DNA of 27,239 bases from an uncultured Kiritimatiellota bacterium (GCA_934635225.1 CAKTYZ010000028.1:1-27239), one strand, 5' to 3'. Shown: positions 1-8,315, numbered from the stretch's first letter. Notes: generated by a model not told the origin, from the sequence alone. Numbers and translations are program-made.

Positions 1-532
1 AGGAGACGGTCGCCGCGTGCGACAGCTACCGCAGCCCGATGTTCGCCTACTTCAAGGCGGCGGCGGAGGCGAAGCTGGACCCGGCGGCGAAGCCCGCGCT
101 GGCGAAGGTGGACTGGATCTACTGCTTCCCGAGCCGCCTGGAGGAGCTGGAGGTCCTGCAGTACGCGGCGGCGAATCTCGCGACGCGGGCAGCGAGCCGA
201 AGAGCCGTTACCTCATGGCGCAGTGCAAGAGGGCGCTCGGCGACGCGGCGGGCTGTCGGGCCGAACTGGAGAACGCGCTCAAGGGCTGGATCAAGGCCGG
301 GGAGATGGACTACTGGCGCGTCAGGGCCCTGCGCGAGCTCGGACGCGACGGCGAATGCGCGCCGCTGGTCGCCGAGCTCAGGCAGGCCATCGCGGAACTG
401 GAGGCGCCGCCGCCGACCGTCATCAACGCCTACGCAAAATTTGCGGGAGACAACTCTGCGATGGGTCGCGCAACGAAGGCTCGCGAGCAGGCGGGGGATC
501 TCAAGGCGTTGCTGAAAGAACTTGAACAGTAA
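1..532 (+). pseudogene. 3' end of a helical (TPR-like?) protein, frameshifted
   Basis: The window opens inside this gene. From base 3 one frame reads a plausible helical protein (SPMFAYFKAAAEAKLD, then PSRLEELEVLQYAA). Near bases 165-200 the sensible reading moves to the frame one base earlier, giving EPKSRYLMAQCKRALGDAAG and continuing to a TAA at 530-532 (KALLKELEQ). The shift equals the loss of one base in a very GC-rich stretch, so it may be a real mutation or a sequencing/assembly error. The alternating Ala/Leu/Glu helices and RALGD..GCRAELENAL look like tetratricopeptide repeats. Large sugar-related PVC proteins such as the DUF5107 type can end this way, but I cannot assign the family. 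The gene ends 21 nt before the LamG-type gene and may share its operon. Confidence 0.5.
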
Positions 533-540
533 CCACGAAA

Positions 541-547
541 AAGGAGG
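541..547 (+). promoter_or_regulatory. Strong Shine-Dalgarno site of the LamG-type gene
   Basis: AAGGAGG lies 6 nt before the ATG at 554. It is one of the strongest ribosome binding sites in the window and fixes the start, which also gives a clean signal peptide. Confidence 0.8.
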
Positions 548-553
548 TACAAA

Positions 554-2410
554 ATGAGCAAGAGCATTCACTTGACAGTCTCGGCGGGGTTGCTTTCCCT
601 GTCGTTAAGCGGTGCGGCGGTGGCGGGCGACAGCGTCTGGAAGGATGCCGTGCTTCACATCCGTGGCGGGCGTGACCACAACGGGGACGGCGTCTTCAAT
701 GCGGTCGGTTCAACCCAATATGCTAGCGGAACGACCGAGATTCCGGATGTCCGCCACGAGTCGACGCCGAATCCGCAGAGCAACAAGATCTGGTATCGCG
801 GTTTGAACGATGAGAATCATGCACCTTCCGCGATCCGCCACATGACGGTCGACGTCGTCTCGGCGGCGTGGGGGACGACGCTCAAGGGCCAGCCCTGCCT
901 TCATTTCCCAGCGGGGGTCAATGCGAACGGCGAACACTATCCTCAGTCTCTCATGCTGTGGGGCGGCATCAAGTCGTCGCATGCGCTCTATCCGATCACG
1001 GGTGACAAGTGGACGGTCCTCGCCCGACTGAGACTCGATGCCTTCCCTTATCTCAGAACTTCGTCGAACGGCACGAACGCGTGGCTTGTCGGATTGAGAA
1101 ATGCGAGCAATCAAGAGATTCGCCTCGGATTTCGCAAGCATGCGGACAAAAACACGCTTCCTTACTTGAATGTCGCTCTTGGCAATGCGACAAACCCTGA
1201 ACAGGATAATGTACAGGTTGCGTTCGAATGCGGCGAATGGATGGAAATCGCCTATGTCTTCGACGGAAAAACCGTGCGTGTGTCCTGTGGACAGGCGGGC
1301 AAACTCCGTCGTTGGGGAAACATCGCCGTTGGTTCCTCATTGTCCTCGACACGTCCGACAGATGCGATTTATCTGGGTTCGGTGTCTGATACGACCAAGC
1401 CTAGCAATAATACCGATTTCTGTGGCGTCTTGCACATGTTCGCAATATGGAATCGTGCGCTTTCAGACGGGGAGGTGGTGGAGGCCTTCGGCGGAACTGC
1501 CGGGAATCTTGTTCGCATTGGCGAAGAGGGTTGTACGAAGGATCTTCATGTGGGTGAAACGACTACGGGTGCCGTGACGCTCGATCCGACCACCGCTGAC
1601 CAGCGCAATTGGCCATCCGCCATTGGTCCGGAGACGGTCCTCAGGATTCCGTTCTCGGTCGATCCGTATCGCGCGGGACTCAACCAGGTCCTTCGCCTGT
1701 TGCCGTGTGTGGGATCGAGCGCAGGTATCTTTGATGCGACAATTGACGGCAAACGAGTTGGGAACGTTGAGGTCCGTGCGCGGTCGGCGGATGGTGTCGC
1801 AGATCCGTCGTTCTTTTTCGTGAAGGGCAAGTTCCTTGCGGAAGGTGCGCATGAACTCGTCTTGACGCGAAGGGATTTCTCCGATGGGCTGGTCAAGCTC
1901 GACGTCATCGAACTGGGCGGCAGTTGGCGTGCGGGCTTGCAGGATGGCAAGATGGAACCTTGTACGGGGGACAGCGGATCGGGCGGGATGAACGCGTTCG
2001 ATGGCGCGGACATGTGGTACCCGGCAAGCCAGAACCAAGCGGACTTTTGCGCGTATACGGCTTACAAAAGCAACGGCAACCGTCACACGGGCATCACGTG
2101 GCGCGTGCCAGACGGTTTGGCGACGAGGGCGACTTACGCGGTTACGGCACATCGTCAGTATGCGGGCACAAAGATTGACCATGTCATGGCTCTCAACGGT
2201 GTGGAACTGGGACGTGTGGACATCAACACGACGGCGGTTCAGTCTTACGAACTCGCGAAAGGGGCGCTGGTGGACGGCTTGAATGTGATCGACTGCTACT
2301 ATGCGGACAAGACAGGCGGCCCGTGGGTCACTTACGATGACTTCACTTGTGAGGTGATGTCCTGCGAGTCGGACAAAGCCCGTGTCGGATTCTCGTTCTT
2401 CCTTCGTTGA
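554..2410 (+). CDS. Secreted LamG-type (concanavalin A-like lectin) protein
   Basis: Predicted exported protein of 618 residues. Residues 1-24 form a Sec signal peptide with a likely cut after AVA. Residues about 90-315 resemble a LamG/concanavalin A-like jelly roll, with WTVLARLRLDAFPYL, GEWMEIAYVFDGKTVRV and the typical closing stretch LHMFAIWNRALSDGEVVEAF. The rest, about 355-450 and 470-610, reads as two further beta-rich domains with carbohydrate-binding character (VPDGLATRATYAVTAHRQY, LVDGLNVIDCYYADK). No catalytic motif was recognised, so binding to glycans or the cell surface is the likeliest role. It ends 3 nt before the glycosidase gene, which points to joint expression in a glycan-use locus. 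The domain call comes from residue patterns; the ligand is unknown. Confidence 0.72.
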   Translation: MSKSIHLTVSAGLLSLSLSGAAVAGDSVWKDAVLHIRGGRDHNGDGVFNAVGSTQYASGTTEIPDVRHESTPNPQSNKIWYRGLNDENHAPSAIRHMTVDVVSAAWGTTLKGQPCLHFPAGVNANGEHYPQSLMLWGGIKSSHALYPITGDKWTVLARLRLDAFPYLRTSSNGTNAWLVGLRNASNQEIRLGFRKHADKNTLPYLNVALGNATNPEQDNVQVAFECGEWMEIAYVFDGKTVRVSCGQAGKLRRWGNIAVGSSLSSTRPTDAIYLGSVSDTTKPSNNTDFCGVLHMFAIWNRALSDGEVVEAFGGTAGNLVRIGEEGCTKDLHVGETTTGAVTLDPTTADQRNWPSAIGPETVLRIPFSVDPYRAGLNQVLRLLPCVGSSAGIFDATIDGKRVGNVEVRARSADGVADPSFFFVKGKFLAEGAHELVLTRRDFSDGLVKLDVIELGGSWRAGLQDGKMEPCTGDSGSGGMNAFDGADMWYPASQNQADFCAYTAYKSNGNRHTGITWRVPDGLATRATYAVTAHRQYAGTKIDHVMALNGVELGRVDINTTAVQSYELAKGALVDGLNVIDCYYADKTGGPWVTYDDFTCEVMSCESDKARVGFSFFLR

Positions 2411-2413
2411 GAT

Positions 2414-5296
2414 ATGAAAACGATTCTTTCCCTTGTTTGGACCGCCGCCTTCATGACCGTGCAGGCAGCAGCGGACTACACCCAGCTTCAGCGCATCTGG
2501 TCGGTTGAACCAGAGCGAATTGAGGCGGCGATCAAGGCCTTTCCTGAGGCGTTCAAGGATGGGTTCATCCTCTCGGCTTTCCCCGAGACGCTCAAGCTGG
2601 GTCCAGTCAAGGCGAAGGATTTCGCGACGCAGAAGGCGTTTGTCGTGCGCTTTCAGGCGCAGGGTGTTCCCGTGCAGATTTGCGTCAGCTCGACTCTCGG
2701 GCATACAGACGCATGGACCTTGCCGGGAGACTATCCGAAGATGGTCGGCTCGAAGGGGCAGGTTGCACAGGCGATGGCGTGTCCGCGTTCGGCGGCGTTC
2801 AAGGTTCATTTGCGCGACCGCTTCGCCCGATATGCCGCGCTTCACCCGACGGTTCTCTGGCTGGACGACGACTTCCGCATGCCGCATCATCCGCCGGTGG
2901 ACTTCGCCTGCTTTTGCGACGGATGCCTTGCGGCGTTTGAAGCGAAGTCGGGGCTTGGGCTGGATCGTGCGGCGCTTGTGAAAGCCGTCTTGGACGATGC
3001 CATTGTCAAGGACGTCAACGTGCGCGATGCATGGGGCATGTTCGTGACCGAGGCGTTGAACGACCTCGTTCAGGAGGTGGCGACGGCTGTCCATGCGGTC
3101 GATGCGGACATCGCGCTCGGTTTCATGGTAATCAATCCGAGCGGTGTCGGTTACGGCGAGCGTGACTTTAGGAAATGGCGCAAGCTCGGACGCAACAGGA
3201 AGGGCGAGGTTTGGTTCCGTCCTGGCAGCGGCGCGTACACGGATACCGCGCCGTTCTCCCCGGACGGCATCCTCGCGAAGAACATCCAGATCGGTCGGCT
3301 CGTCGCCATGACCGAGAGCGCGGGCGTCATCAATGTTGCCGAGGAGGTGACGTGCCCCTATGACCGTGCGGCGAAATCGATGCGTATGACCTTCTTTGAG
3401 TGTGCGCTCAACATTGGCTTGGCCGGATGCGACGGCACGACGTTTGACGCCATCAAACCGAATCTCGCCGAACAGCTCGGAGAGGGCGCGATTGTTGAAA
3501 TGCTCAATACGCGGCGTGGTGAACTGGCGCGAATGCGCGAGATGATTCGCGGCAGACGGCAGATTGGTGTCGCCGTCCCGCCGCTTGTGGTGAAGCGCGG
3601 AAAGGTGAAGTCGTTCTACGCGCTTTGCAGCCATAATCAGGAAGCTCTCCTCAAGAAGCTCGGTGAGGGCATTCCGCTGACCTTCCGTGCGGCAGATGCC
3701 TGGGCGACGCTGGATAGTTTCGATCGAGCGCAGCTCCCCGCGCGTCTGGACGCACCGACGCGCGCAGGACTCTCGCTTTGGGAATCTTCGGATGGCGCAG
3801 AGTGGATTGGCTTTGTCTGGAACTTCGGGTATGATGATCTTTCGACGGCGCGTCTCCTTCTCTCCGAAACAGCGCAGGTCGAGGCGTTGGATGCGCAGGG
3901 CGAATGGAAGGTGGTCGGTTTCGGCAAGGATCTCTCGCTTCCGTCGGTTGCGCCGTGGTCGGTGCAGGTCCTCCGTCTCGCCCGCAATGTTCGTCCGGCG
4001 CGGGTGTCGGTTGATTTCAATGTGGAAGTCGGCCCCGTCAAGCCGGTGAATGCGGTGGGGCAGCCGCCGAAGACGGGCCTTATCAAATACGGGCTTTTCC
4101 GCTATCTTACGGAGGCGGGCATTCCGTATTCGCGCCTCCACGATGTCGGCGGGCCGTTCGGCCAAAATGTCTTTGTGGATATTCCGAACCTTTTCCGTGA
4201 CTTTGACGCGGACGAGACAGATCCCGCGAATTATGACTTTGCCTTCACTGATCAGCTGATGGACGCGCTTGTGACAGCGAAGGTCGAGCCGTATTTCCGA
4301 CTGGGCGTGACGATTGAGAACTATTCAAAGGTGAAAAGCTACCGCATTGCCCCGCCGAAAGACTACGCGAAGTGGGCGCGAATTTGCGAACATGTCATCC
4401 GCCATTACACCGAGGGCTGGGCGAACGGACGGAAGATGAAGATCTCCTACTGGGAGATTTGGAACGAGGCGGACAACTGGCCGCGCATCGAGGACAACAA
4501 CATGTGGGCCGCGCCGTATTCGGAATACATAAAGCTCTACGATGTCGCCGCGCGGCACCTGAAGACGAATTTTCCACACCTAAAGATTGGCGGGCCGGCA
4601 CTCTGCGGCTTCGGCGCGTGTGAGAATCCGACGGCTTCGCCGCGCGCGTTGCACTTCGAGAAATGCGCACGCGAGTTCCTTGCGCACATCCGCGACACGA
4701 AATGCCCCCTCGATTTCTTCTCGTATCACTCCTATGCGGAGGTTGATGAGATGATGCGTCAGGTCAACTGCGCCCAGCGGATGCTGGAGGAGTACGGCCT
4801 CGGGTCGGTCGAGACCTGGCTTAACGAGTGGCTGCCGCGCCCGTGCGTCCCCGAACGCCTCGGCACTCCCGAACAGGCGGCGGACATTGCTGCGGCGCTG
4901 ATTGGCTTTCAGAACGCGAAGCTCTGGGGTGCGTGCATTTACGATGCGCGTTGCGCCTTGAGCAATTACGCGCCGCTCTTCAATCCGATGACGCGTCAGC
5001 CCCACAAGGCCTATTATGCCTTCTACGATTTCAACGAGCTTATGAAGTGTGGCGGAAGGGCCGTAAAAGTCTGGACTGATGCCGTGCGCGGGCTGTGGGC
5101 GACGGCGGCCAAGGGCGAGAATGGCGCGGCGGTGATGCTCGCCAACAGTTCGACGACGGCGATTCCTCTGGCGTTTGACTTTGGTGGGCGCGAAGTCTGC
5201 GGTTGCCGCTTGACGGATGCGATGCGGACGGATTCGGACGTGCCGCTGCCGACCTTTCTGCCGCCCAGTTCTTTTGCCGTTATTCTCCTCAAATAG
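2414..5296 (+). CDS. Exported two-domain glycosidase: GH42-like half plus GH39-like half
   Basis: 960 residues with an N-terminal signal peptide (cut near VQAAA). Residues about 20-540 look like a GH42-like TIM barrel with a beta-sandwich: TVLWLDDDFRMPHHPP (around 147-162), then cysteines 166, 168 and 171 in CFCDGC, a pattern seen in uncharacterised PVC and Bacteroidota glycosidases. Residues about 545-960 are GH39-like: YWEIWNEADNW carries the predicted acid/base Glu685 and TWLNEWLP the predicted nucleophile Glu805. Their 120-residue spacing fits GH39 beta-xylosidases. The C-terminal 80 residues form a beta domain. It starts 3 nt after the LamG-type gene with only a weak Shine-Dalgarno, suggesting translational coupling. 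Its TAG stop lies inside the target duplication of the MITE. Substrate is unknown; the C-terminal family call is firmer than the N-terminal one. Confidence 0.75.
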   Translation: MKTILSLVWTAAFMTVQAAADYTQLQRIWSVEPERIEAAIKAFPEAFKDGFILSAFPETLKLGPVKAKDFATQKAFVVRFQAQGVPVQICVSSTLGHTDAWTLPGDYPKMVGSKGQVAQAMACPRSAAFKVHLRDRFARYAALHPTVLWLDDDFRMPHHPPVDFACFCDGCLAAFEAKSGLGLDRAALVKAVLDDAIVKDVNVRDAWGMFVTEALNDLVQEVATAVHAVDADIALGFMVINPSGVGYGERDFRKWRKLGRNRKGEVWFRPGSGAYTDTAPFSPDGILAKNIQIGRLVAMTESAGVINVAEEVTCPYDRAAKSMRMTFFECALNIGLAGCDGTTFDAIKPNLAEQLGEGAIVEMLNTRRGELARMREMIRGRRQIGVAVPPLVVKRGKVKSFYALCSHNQEALLKKLGEGIPLTFRAADAWATLDSFDRAQLPARLDAPTRAGLSLWESSDGAEWIGFVWNFGYDDLSTARLLLSETAQVEALDAQGEWKVVGFGKDLSLPSVAPWSVQVLRLARNVRPARVSVDFNVEVGPVKPVNAVGQPPKTGLIKYGLFRYLTEAGIPYSRLHDVGGPFGQNVFVDIPNLFRDFDADETDPANYDFAFTDQLMDALVTAKVEPYFRLGVTIENYSKVKSYRIAPPKDYAKWARICEHVIRHYTEGWANGRKMKISYWEIWNEADNWPRIEDNNMWAAPYSEYIKLYDVAARHLKTNFPHLKIGGPALCGFGACENPTASPRALHFEKCAREFLAHIRDTKCPLDFFSYHSYAEVDEMMRQVNCAQRMLEEYGLGSVETWLNEWLPRPCVPERLGTPEQAADIAAALIGFQNAKLWGACIYDARCALSNYAPLFNPMTRQPHKAYYAFYDFNELMKCGGRAVKVWTDAVRGLWATAAKGENGAAVMLANSSTTAIPLAFDFGGREVCGCRLTDAMRTDSDVPLPTFLPPSSFAVILLK

Positions 5297-5301
5297 GAGA
5301 A
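5294..5301. repeat. Left target-site duplication of the MITE
   Basis: TAGGAGAA; its first three bases are the stop codon of the glycosidase gene. Identical to 5403-5410 on the far side of the element. Confidence 0.88.
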
Positions 5302-5402
5302 ACTGGTTATGCAGTTAATGCAACCAAACACAACGGGTTGTGTCTTATCGGTAATTGATACTACTATTGATTGTGATAGGTTGCGTCAACTGCATAACCA
5401 GT
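5302..5402. mobile_element. 101-bp MITE with 24-bp terminal inverted repeats
   Basis: The ends (5302-5325 and 5379-5402) are inverted repeats matching at 22 of 24 positions, beginning ACTGGTTATGCAG. The element is flanked by the perfect 8-bp direct repeat TAGGAGAA (5294-5301 and 5403-5410), a target-site duplication. The interior has a 6-bp hairpin (5328-5343, ACACAA/TTGTGT around CGGG) and an imperfect AT-rich stem, so the whole element can fold into a long cruciform or RNA hairpin. It is too short to encode a transposase and is more AT-rich than its surroundings, so it would be moved in trans. An 8-bp duplication is known for families such as IS66, ISL3 and IS1595; I could not choose among them. 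Confidence 0.88.
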
Positions 5403-5410
5403 TAGGAGAA
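5403..5410. repeat. Right target-site duplication of the MITE, containing a ribosome binding site
   Basis: TAGGAGAA, identical to 5294-5301. Its AGGAGA lies a few bases before the ATG at 5414. Before the insertion, the glycosidase stop codon must therefore have overlapped the ribosome binding site of the next gene. Confidence 0.85.
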
Positions 5411-5413
5411 TTG

Positions 5414-5733
5414 ATGGATCGGCGCGGATTTCTCTCGCTTTCGGGGTTTGGTTCGGCCCGTGACCATGCCGATTGGCTGAGGATTCTTACCGACTTCGGC
5501 CAGCGTCTCTCGTTCCTTCTTGGTTGGCGGCAAAAGGAACGAGCGTTGACGAAACAGGGCGAACGGATTGTTTCGCGTGAGCCCTGAAGCTCGGCGCGGA
5601 GGCGTGTCCTCTGGTGCCCTTCTCGGACGTGCGAATCCTGGACGTGTTCGCCTCCATACGTAAGGCGATGGGCGGCGACCCGTTCACAACGCGGTCAGAC
5701 GCTGACCGCAGGGCGGGGATTAATTTGGTATAA
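5414..5733 (+). pseudogene. Remnant of a Tat-signal gene
   Basis: ATG 5414 follows an AGGAGA site and begins MDRRGFLSLSGFGSA, a typical start of a twin-arginine signal peptide. The frame then continues without recognisable domains and stops at 5585-5587 after only 57 residues. A different frame, open from 5581, reads LGAEACPLVPFSDVRILDVF and then ASIRKAMGGDPFTTRSDA, ending at TAA 5731-5733. That looks like a protein C-terminus. The simplest reading is that a full-length exported protein, encoded directly after the glycosidase, has lost most of its middle and kept a Tat-signal start and a C-terminal scrap. I cannot name the family. The final TAA overlaps the next promoter's TATAAT. Confidence 0.42.
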
Positions 5734-5734
5734 T
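5724..5734 (+). promoter_or_regulatory. Extended -10 promoter of metX-metW, probably leaderless
   Basis: TTTGGTATAAT, with TATAAT at 5729-5734 and TG one base upstream (extended -10). No good -35 lies 17 bp further up. Only 9 nt separate the box from the ATG at 5744, so the transcript should start about 3 nt before the start codon. No Shine-Dalgarno site can fit. Confidence 0.75.
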
Positions 5735-5743
5735 ATCAACCCT

Positions 5744-7528
5744 ATGGACGGGGTTGGTATCGTTGAACTGAAGAAACGCAGGCTGACGCTCCCGGAAGGG
5801 GGACTTCAGCTTGCCGCCGGTGGCGTTCTCAAGGAGATTGAGGTTGCGTACGAAGAATGTGGCGCACCGATTGCGCCGGGCAATGTTATTTACATTTGTC
5901 ATGCCTTGACAGGCGATTCGCACGTCGCGGGCATCAAGCCGGGTGAGACGAAGCCCAGCGGCTGGTGGGAGGGGATGGTCGGCCCAGGGCGCGCGATCGA
6001 CACGAATCGCTACCATGTCATCTGCGCGAATGTCCTCGGCGGCTGTTCGGGCACGACGGGGCCGATGTCGGTCAACCCCGACACGGGCAAGCCCTACGGC
6101 TCTTCTTTCCCCCAGTATTCGTTCGACGACGCGGTGGATGTCTTTCGTATGCTCCTGCGGGAATTGGGGATTACACACTTGAAGGCCTTGATTGGCGGCA
6201 GTTACGGTGGGCTGCAGGTCGTGAACTGGATGACGCGCTTTCCGGACGACATGGATCAGGTCTGCCTGATCGCGACCTCGGCGAGTCTCAACACGCAGGC
6301 GATAGCCTTCAGCGTGATGAGCCGTAACTCCATCACGGATGACCCGAGGTGGAACGGCGGCGACTACTACCTCGATGGCGACGGCAAGGGCCCAAAGGCG
6401 GGGCTCGCGGCGGCGCGGCAGCTCGCGCACATCACCTATCTCTCACGCGAACTTCTGCAGGAGAAGTTCCACCGCAATCTCCAAAAGAACTTCGTCGAAG
6501 CCTCGGTGGCGGATCGCGCTGAGCGCGACCGTCTCTTTAAGACGTATTTCCAGATCGAGAGCTACCTCGATTATCAGGCGATGAAGTTCGTCCGCCGCTT
6601 TGACGCGAACTCTTATTTGCACATCACTCGGTCGATGGACCTCTCAGACCCCTGCGACACCTTCGGCTCGCTGGACGCGGCGTTTGCGCGCGTCAAGGCG
6701 CGGACGCTCGTCTGCTCCTACGAGAACGACATCCTTTTCCCGGCGTGGCAGTCGAAGGAAATCGTTCACGCGCTCATGAAGGCGAACCGTCCGGTCTCCT
6801 ACTGCCACTTGGAGAGCGGAACGGGCCATGACTCGTTCTTGACGGACATCGCCCACCTCTCGAAAGTCGTTGGCGGATTCTTGACGGAACGCCCTGTCTC
6901 GGTGATGAAGTGGCAGGAACGTCTCTACCGCAATGTCCTTCGGATGGTCAGTCCAGGTGCGCGCGTCGTGGACATCGGCTGCGGCGACGGCTCGCTCTTG
7001 GACGTTCTGCGGGCGAAGAAGGGCGTAGCGGGCGATGGCGTTGAGATTGACGTCGAACGCTATGAAGAGGCGATCGCGGACGGGCATGACATCCTGTGGG
7101 AAGACGTGGACGAGGGGCTGTCTCTTGTGCCGGACGCGCACTACGGCACGGCCATCGTCTCGGATACCTTGCAGGAGGTGAAGAATCCGCGCGGGCTTCT
7201 GCACGAGGCCTTGCGCATTGCGGACGAGGCGATTGTCACGTTTCCGAATTTCGCGGCCTACCGCATCCGCCTGACGCTTGCGTTGACGGGACGGCTTCCC
7301 GTCTCGAAGCAGTTGCCGTTCCAGTGGTACGACACGCCGAACATCCATTGCATTACACTGAAGGACTTCCGTTCGCTCTGCGTGCGGGAGGGCATCGAGA
7401 TCGTCGAGGTCAAGGCGGAGTCGCGTCACCTCGTCGGCAAGATCCTGATGTCCCTCGGTTTCAAGAACCTCGGTGCGTCGCGCATCATCGCCCGCATTCG
7501 GAAGTCGAAGGAGCCGAACCATGTTTGA
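5744..7528 (+). CDS. metXW: Homoserine O-acyltransferase fused to MetW methyltransferase-like domain
   Basis: 594 residues combining two methionine-pathway proteins. Residues 1-380 are an alpha/beta-hydrolase homoserine O-acyltransferase (MetX) that activates homoserine for sulfur incorporation: nucleophile Ser153 in GGSYGG, Asp329 in YENDILFP and His362 in GTGHDSF form the triad, and NVLGGCSGTTGP is the family's strand/oxyanion motif. Residues about 386-590 are MetW, with a Rossmann SAM-binding motif VVDIGCGDGSLL (408-419) and the MetW-type stretch FPNFAAYRIRLTLALTGRLP. The two are usually separate adjacent genes; here the frame is continuous with no stop between them. Acetyl versus succinyl specificity cannot be read from sequence. 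The start follows a leaderless-type promoter. The stop overlaps uppP by 8 nt. Confidence 0.93.
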   Translation: MDGVGIVELKKRRLTLPEGGLQLAAGGVLKEIEVAYEECGAPIAPGNVIYICHALTGDSHVAGIKPGETKPSGWWEGMVGPGRAIDTNRYHVICANVLGGCSGTTGPMSVNPDTGKPYGSSFPQYSFDDAVDVFRMLLRELGITHLKALIGGSYGGLQVVNWMTRFPDDMDQVCLIATSASLNTQAIAFSVMSRNSITDDPRWNGGDYYLDGDGKGPKAGLAAARQLAHITYLSRELLQEKFHRNLQKNFVEASVADRAERDRLFKTYFQIESYLDYQAMKFVRRFDANSYLHITRSMDLSDPCDTFGSLDAAFARVKARTLVCSYENDILFPAWQSKEIVHALMKANRPVSYCHLESGTGHDSFLTDIAHLSKVVGGFLTERPVSVMKWQERLYRNVLRMVSPGARVVDIGCGDGSLLDVLRAKKGVAGDGVEIDVERYEEAIADGHDILWEDVDEGLSLVPDAHYGTAIVSDTLQEVKNPRGLLHEALRIADEAIVTFPNFAAYRIRLTLALTGRLPVSKQLPFQWYDTPNIHCITLKDFRSLCVREGIEIVEVKAESRHLVGKILMSLGFKNLGASRIIARIRKSKEPNHV

Positions 7529-8315
7529 AGTCCTGATTCTCAGTGTCTTGCAAGGCATTGCGGAGTTTCTGCCGATTTCAAGTTCGGGGCACCTCGTTCT
7601 CGGTCGCTCCGTTCTTGGGCTTGGTGAGGTTGGGATGCGGTTGGACATCTTCCTGCATGTCGGTACGCTCGTTGCCGTCTTTGTGTTCTACGGCACGACG
7701 GTCGCGCGGCTGCTGAAGGGCTTGGTGGATCGTGATTCGCCGTCAAACCGCGCGTTTGCGTGGTCGTACGCGCTGAAAGTCGTCCTCTCGGCCGTTCCGG
7801 CGGGTGTGGTCGGCGTGCTGTTCAAGGACCATCTGGAGACGGCCTTCGTTGCGCCGAGGATGGTCGGTGGCGCACTTCTTTTCACGGGATGTGTCCTGTC
7901 TGCGACGCGTTTCCTGCCGATGGGCCAGAAGGATGTCTCGTTCCTGCGGGCCTTGCTCATGGGCCTTGCGCAGGCCGTGGCGATCCTGCCGGGCGTCTCG
8001 CGTTCGGGGATGACGCTTGCGGCGGCTCGCGCGGCGAAGGTAGACGCCGAGAAGTCCGCCGAGTTCTCGTTTTTGATGAGTGCGCCGCCGATTGCGGGCG
8101 CGGCGTTGTTGGAGGTCGTGTCCACGCTGAAGTCCATGGACACAGCGGCGGTCCCCGAGGTTAGTTGGGGGCTTTGCGCCGTCGGCGCGTCGGCGTCGGC
8201 GGTCGTCGGCTACTACTCGCTCAAGATGCTCGTGAAGTCGCTCAAGGGACGCTGGTTCTGGCTCTTTGGGCCATACTGTCTGCTGATGGGCGTCTTGACG
8301 CTGACCTTTGCGTAA
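7521..8315 (+). CDS. uppP: Undecaprenyl-diphosphatase
   Basis: 264-residue integral membrane enzyme that removes one phosphate from undecaprenyl diphosphate, recycling the lipid carrier for cell-wall synthesis; overexpression of this family gives bacitracin resistance. Family motifs are intact: LQGIAEFLPISSSGHL (10-25, Glu15 and His24) and PGVSRSG (157-163, Arg161). About seven or eight hydrophobic segments cover the protein. I chose ATG 7521 because AAGGAG (7508-7513) lies 7 nt upstream and the protein then begins with the family's usual MFEVLILSVLQGI. It overlaps the end of metX-metW by 8 nt, so the two are translationally coupled although functionally unrelated. Confidence 0.95.
   Translation: MFEVLILSVLQGIAEFLPISSSGHLVLGRSVLGLGEVGMRLDIFLHVGTLVAVFVFYGTTVARLLKGLVDRDSPSNRAFAWSYALKVVLSAVPAGVVGVLFKDHLETAFVAPRMVGGALLFTGCVLSATRFLPMGQKDVSFLRALLMGLAQAVAILPGVSRSGMTLAAARAAKVDAEKSAEFSFLMSAPPIAGAALLEVVSTLKSMDTAAVPEVSWGLCAVGASASAVVGYYSLKMLVKSLKGRWFWLFGPYCLLMGVLTLTFA

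Noticed and set aside
1463..4165. Very long minus-strand open frame (900 codons) opposite the LamG-type and glycosidase genes
   Set aside because: Its translation is Arg/His-rich without domains or hydrophobic rhythm; the opposite strand encodes recognisable proteins. It results from codon bias that avoids TTA, CTA and TCA on the coding strand.
5302..5402. Integron attC site
   Set aside because: The palindrome contains GTTATGC and GCATAAC, but in the wrong order for an attC, and no cassette array or integrase is present. The perfect 8-bp flanking duplication fits a MITE much better.
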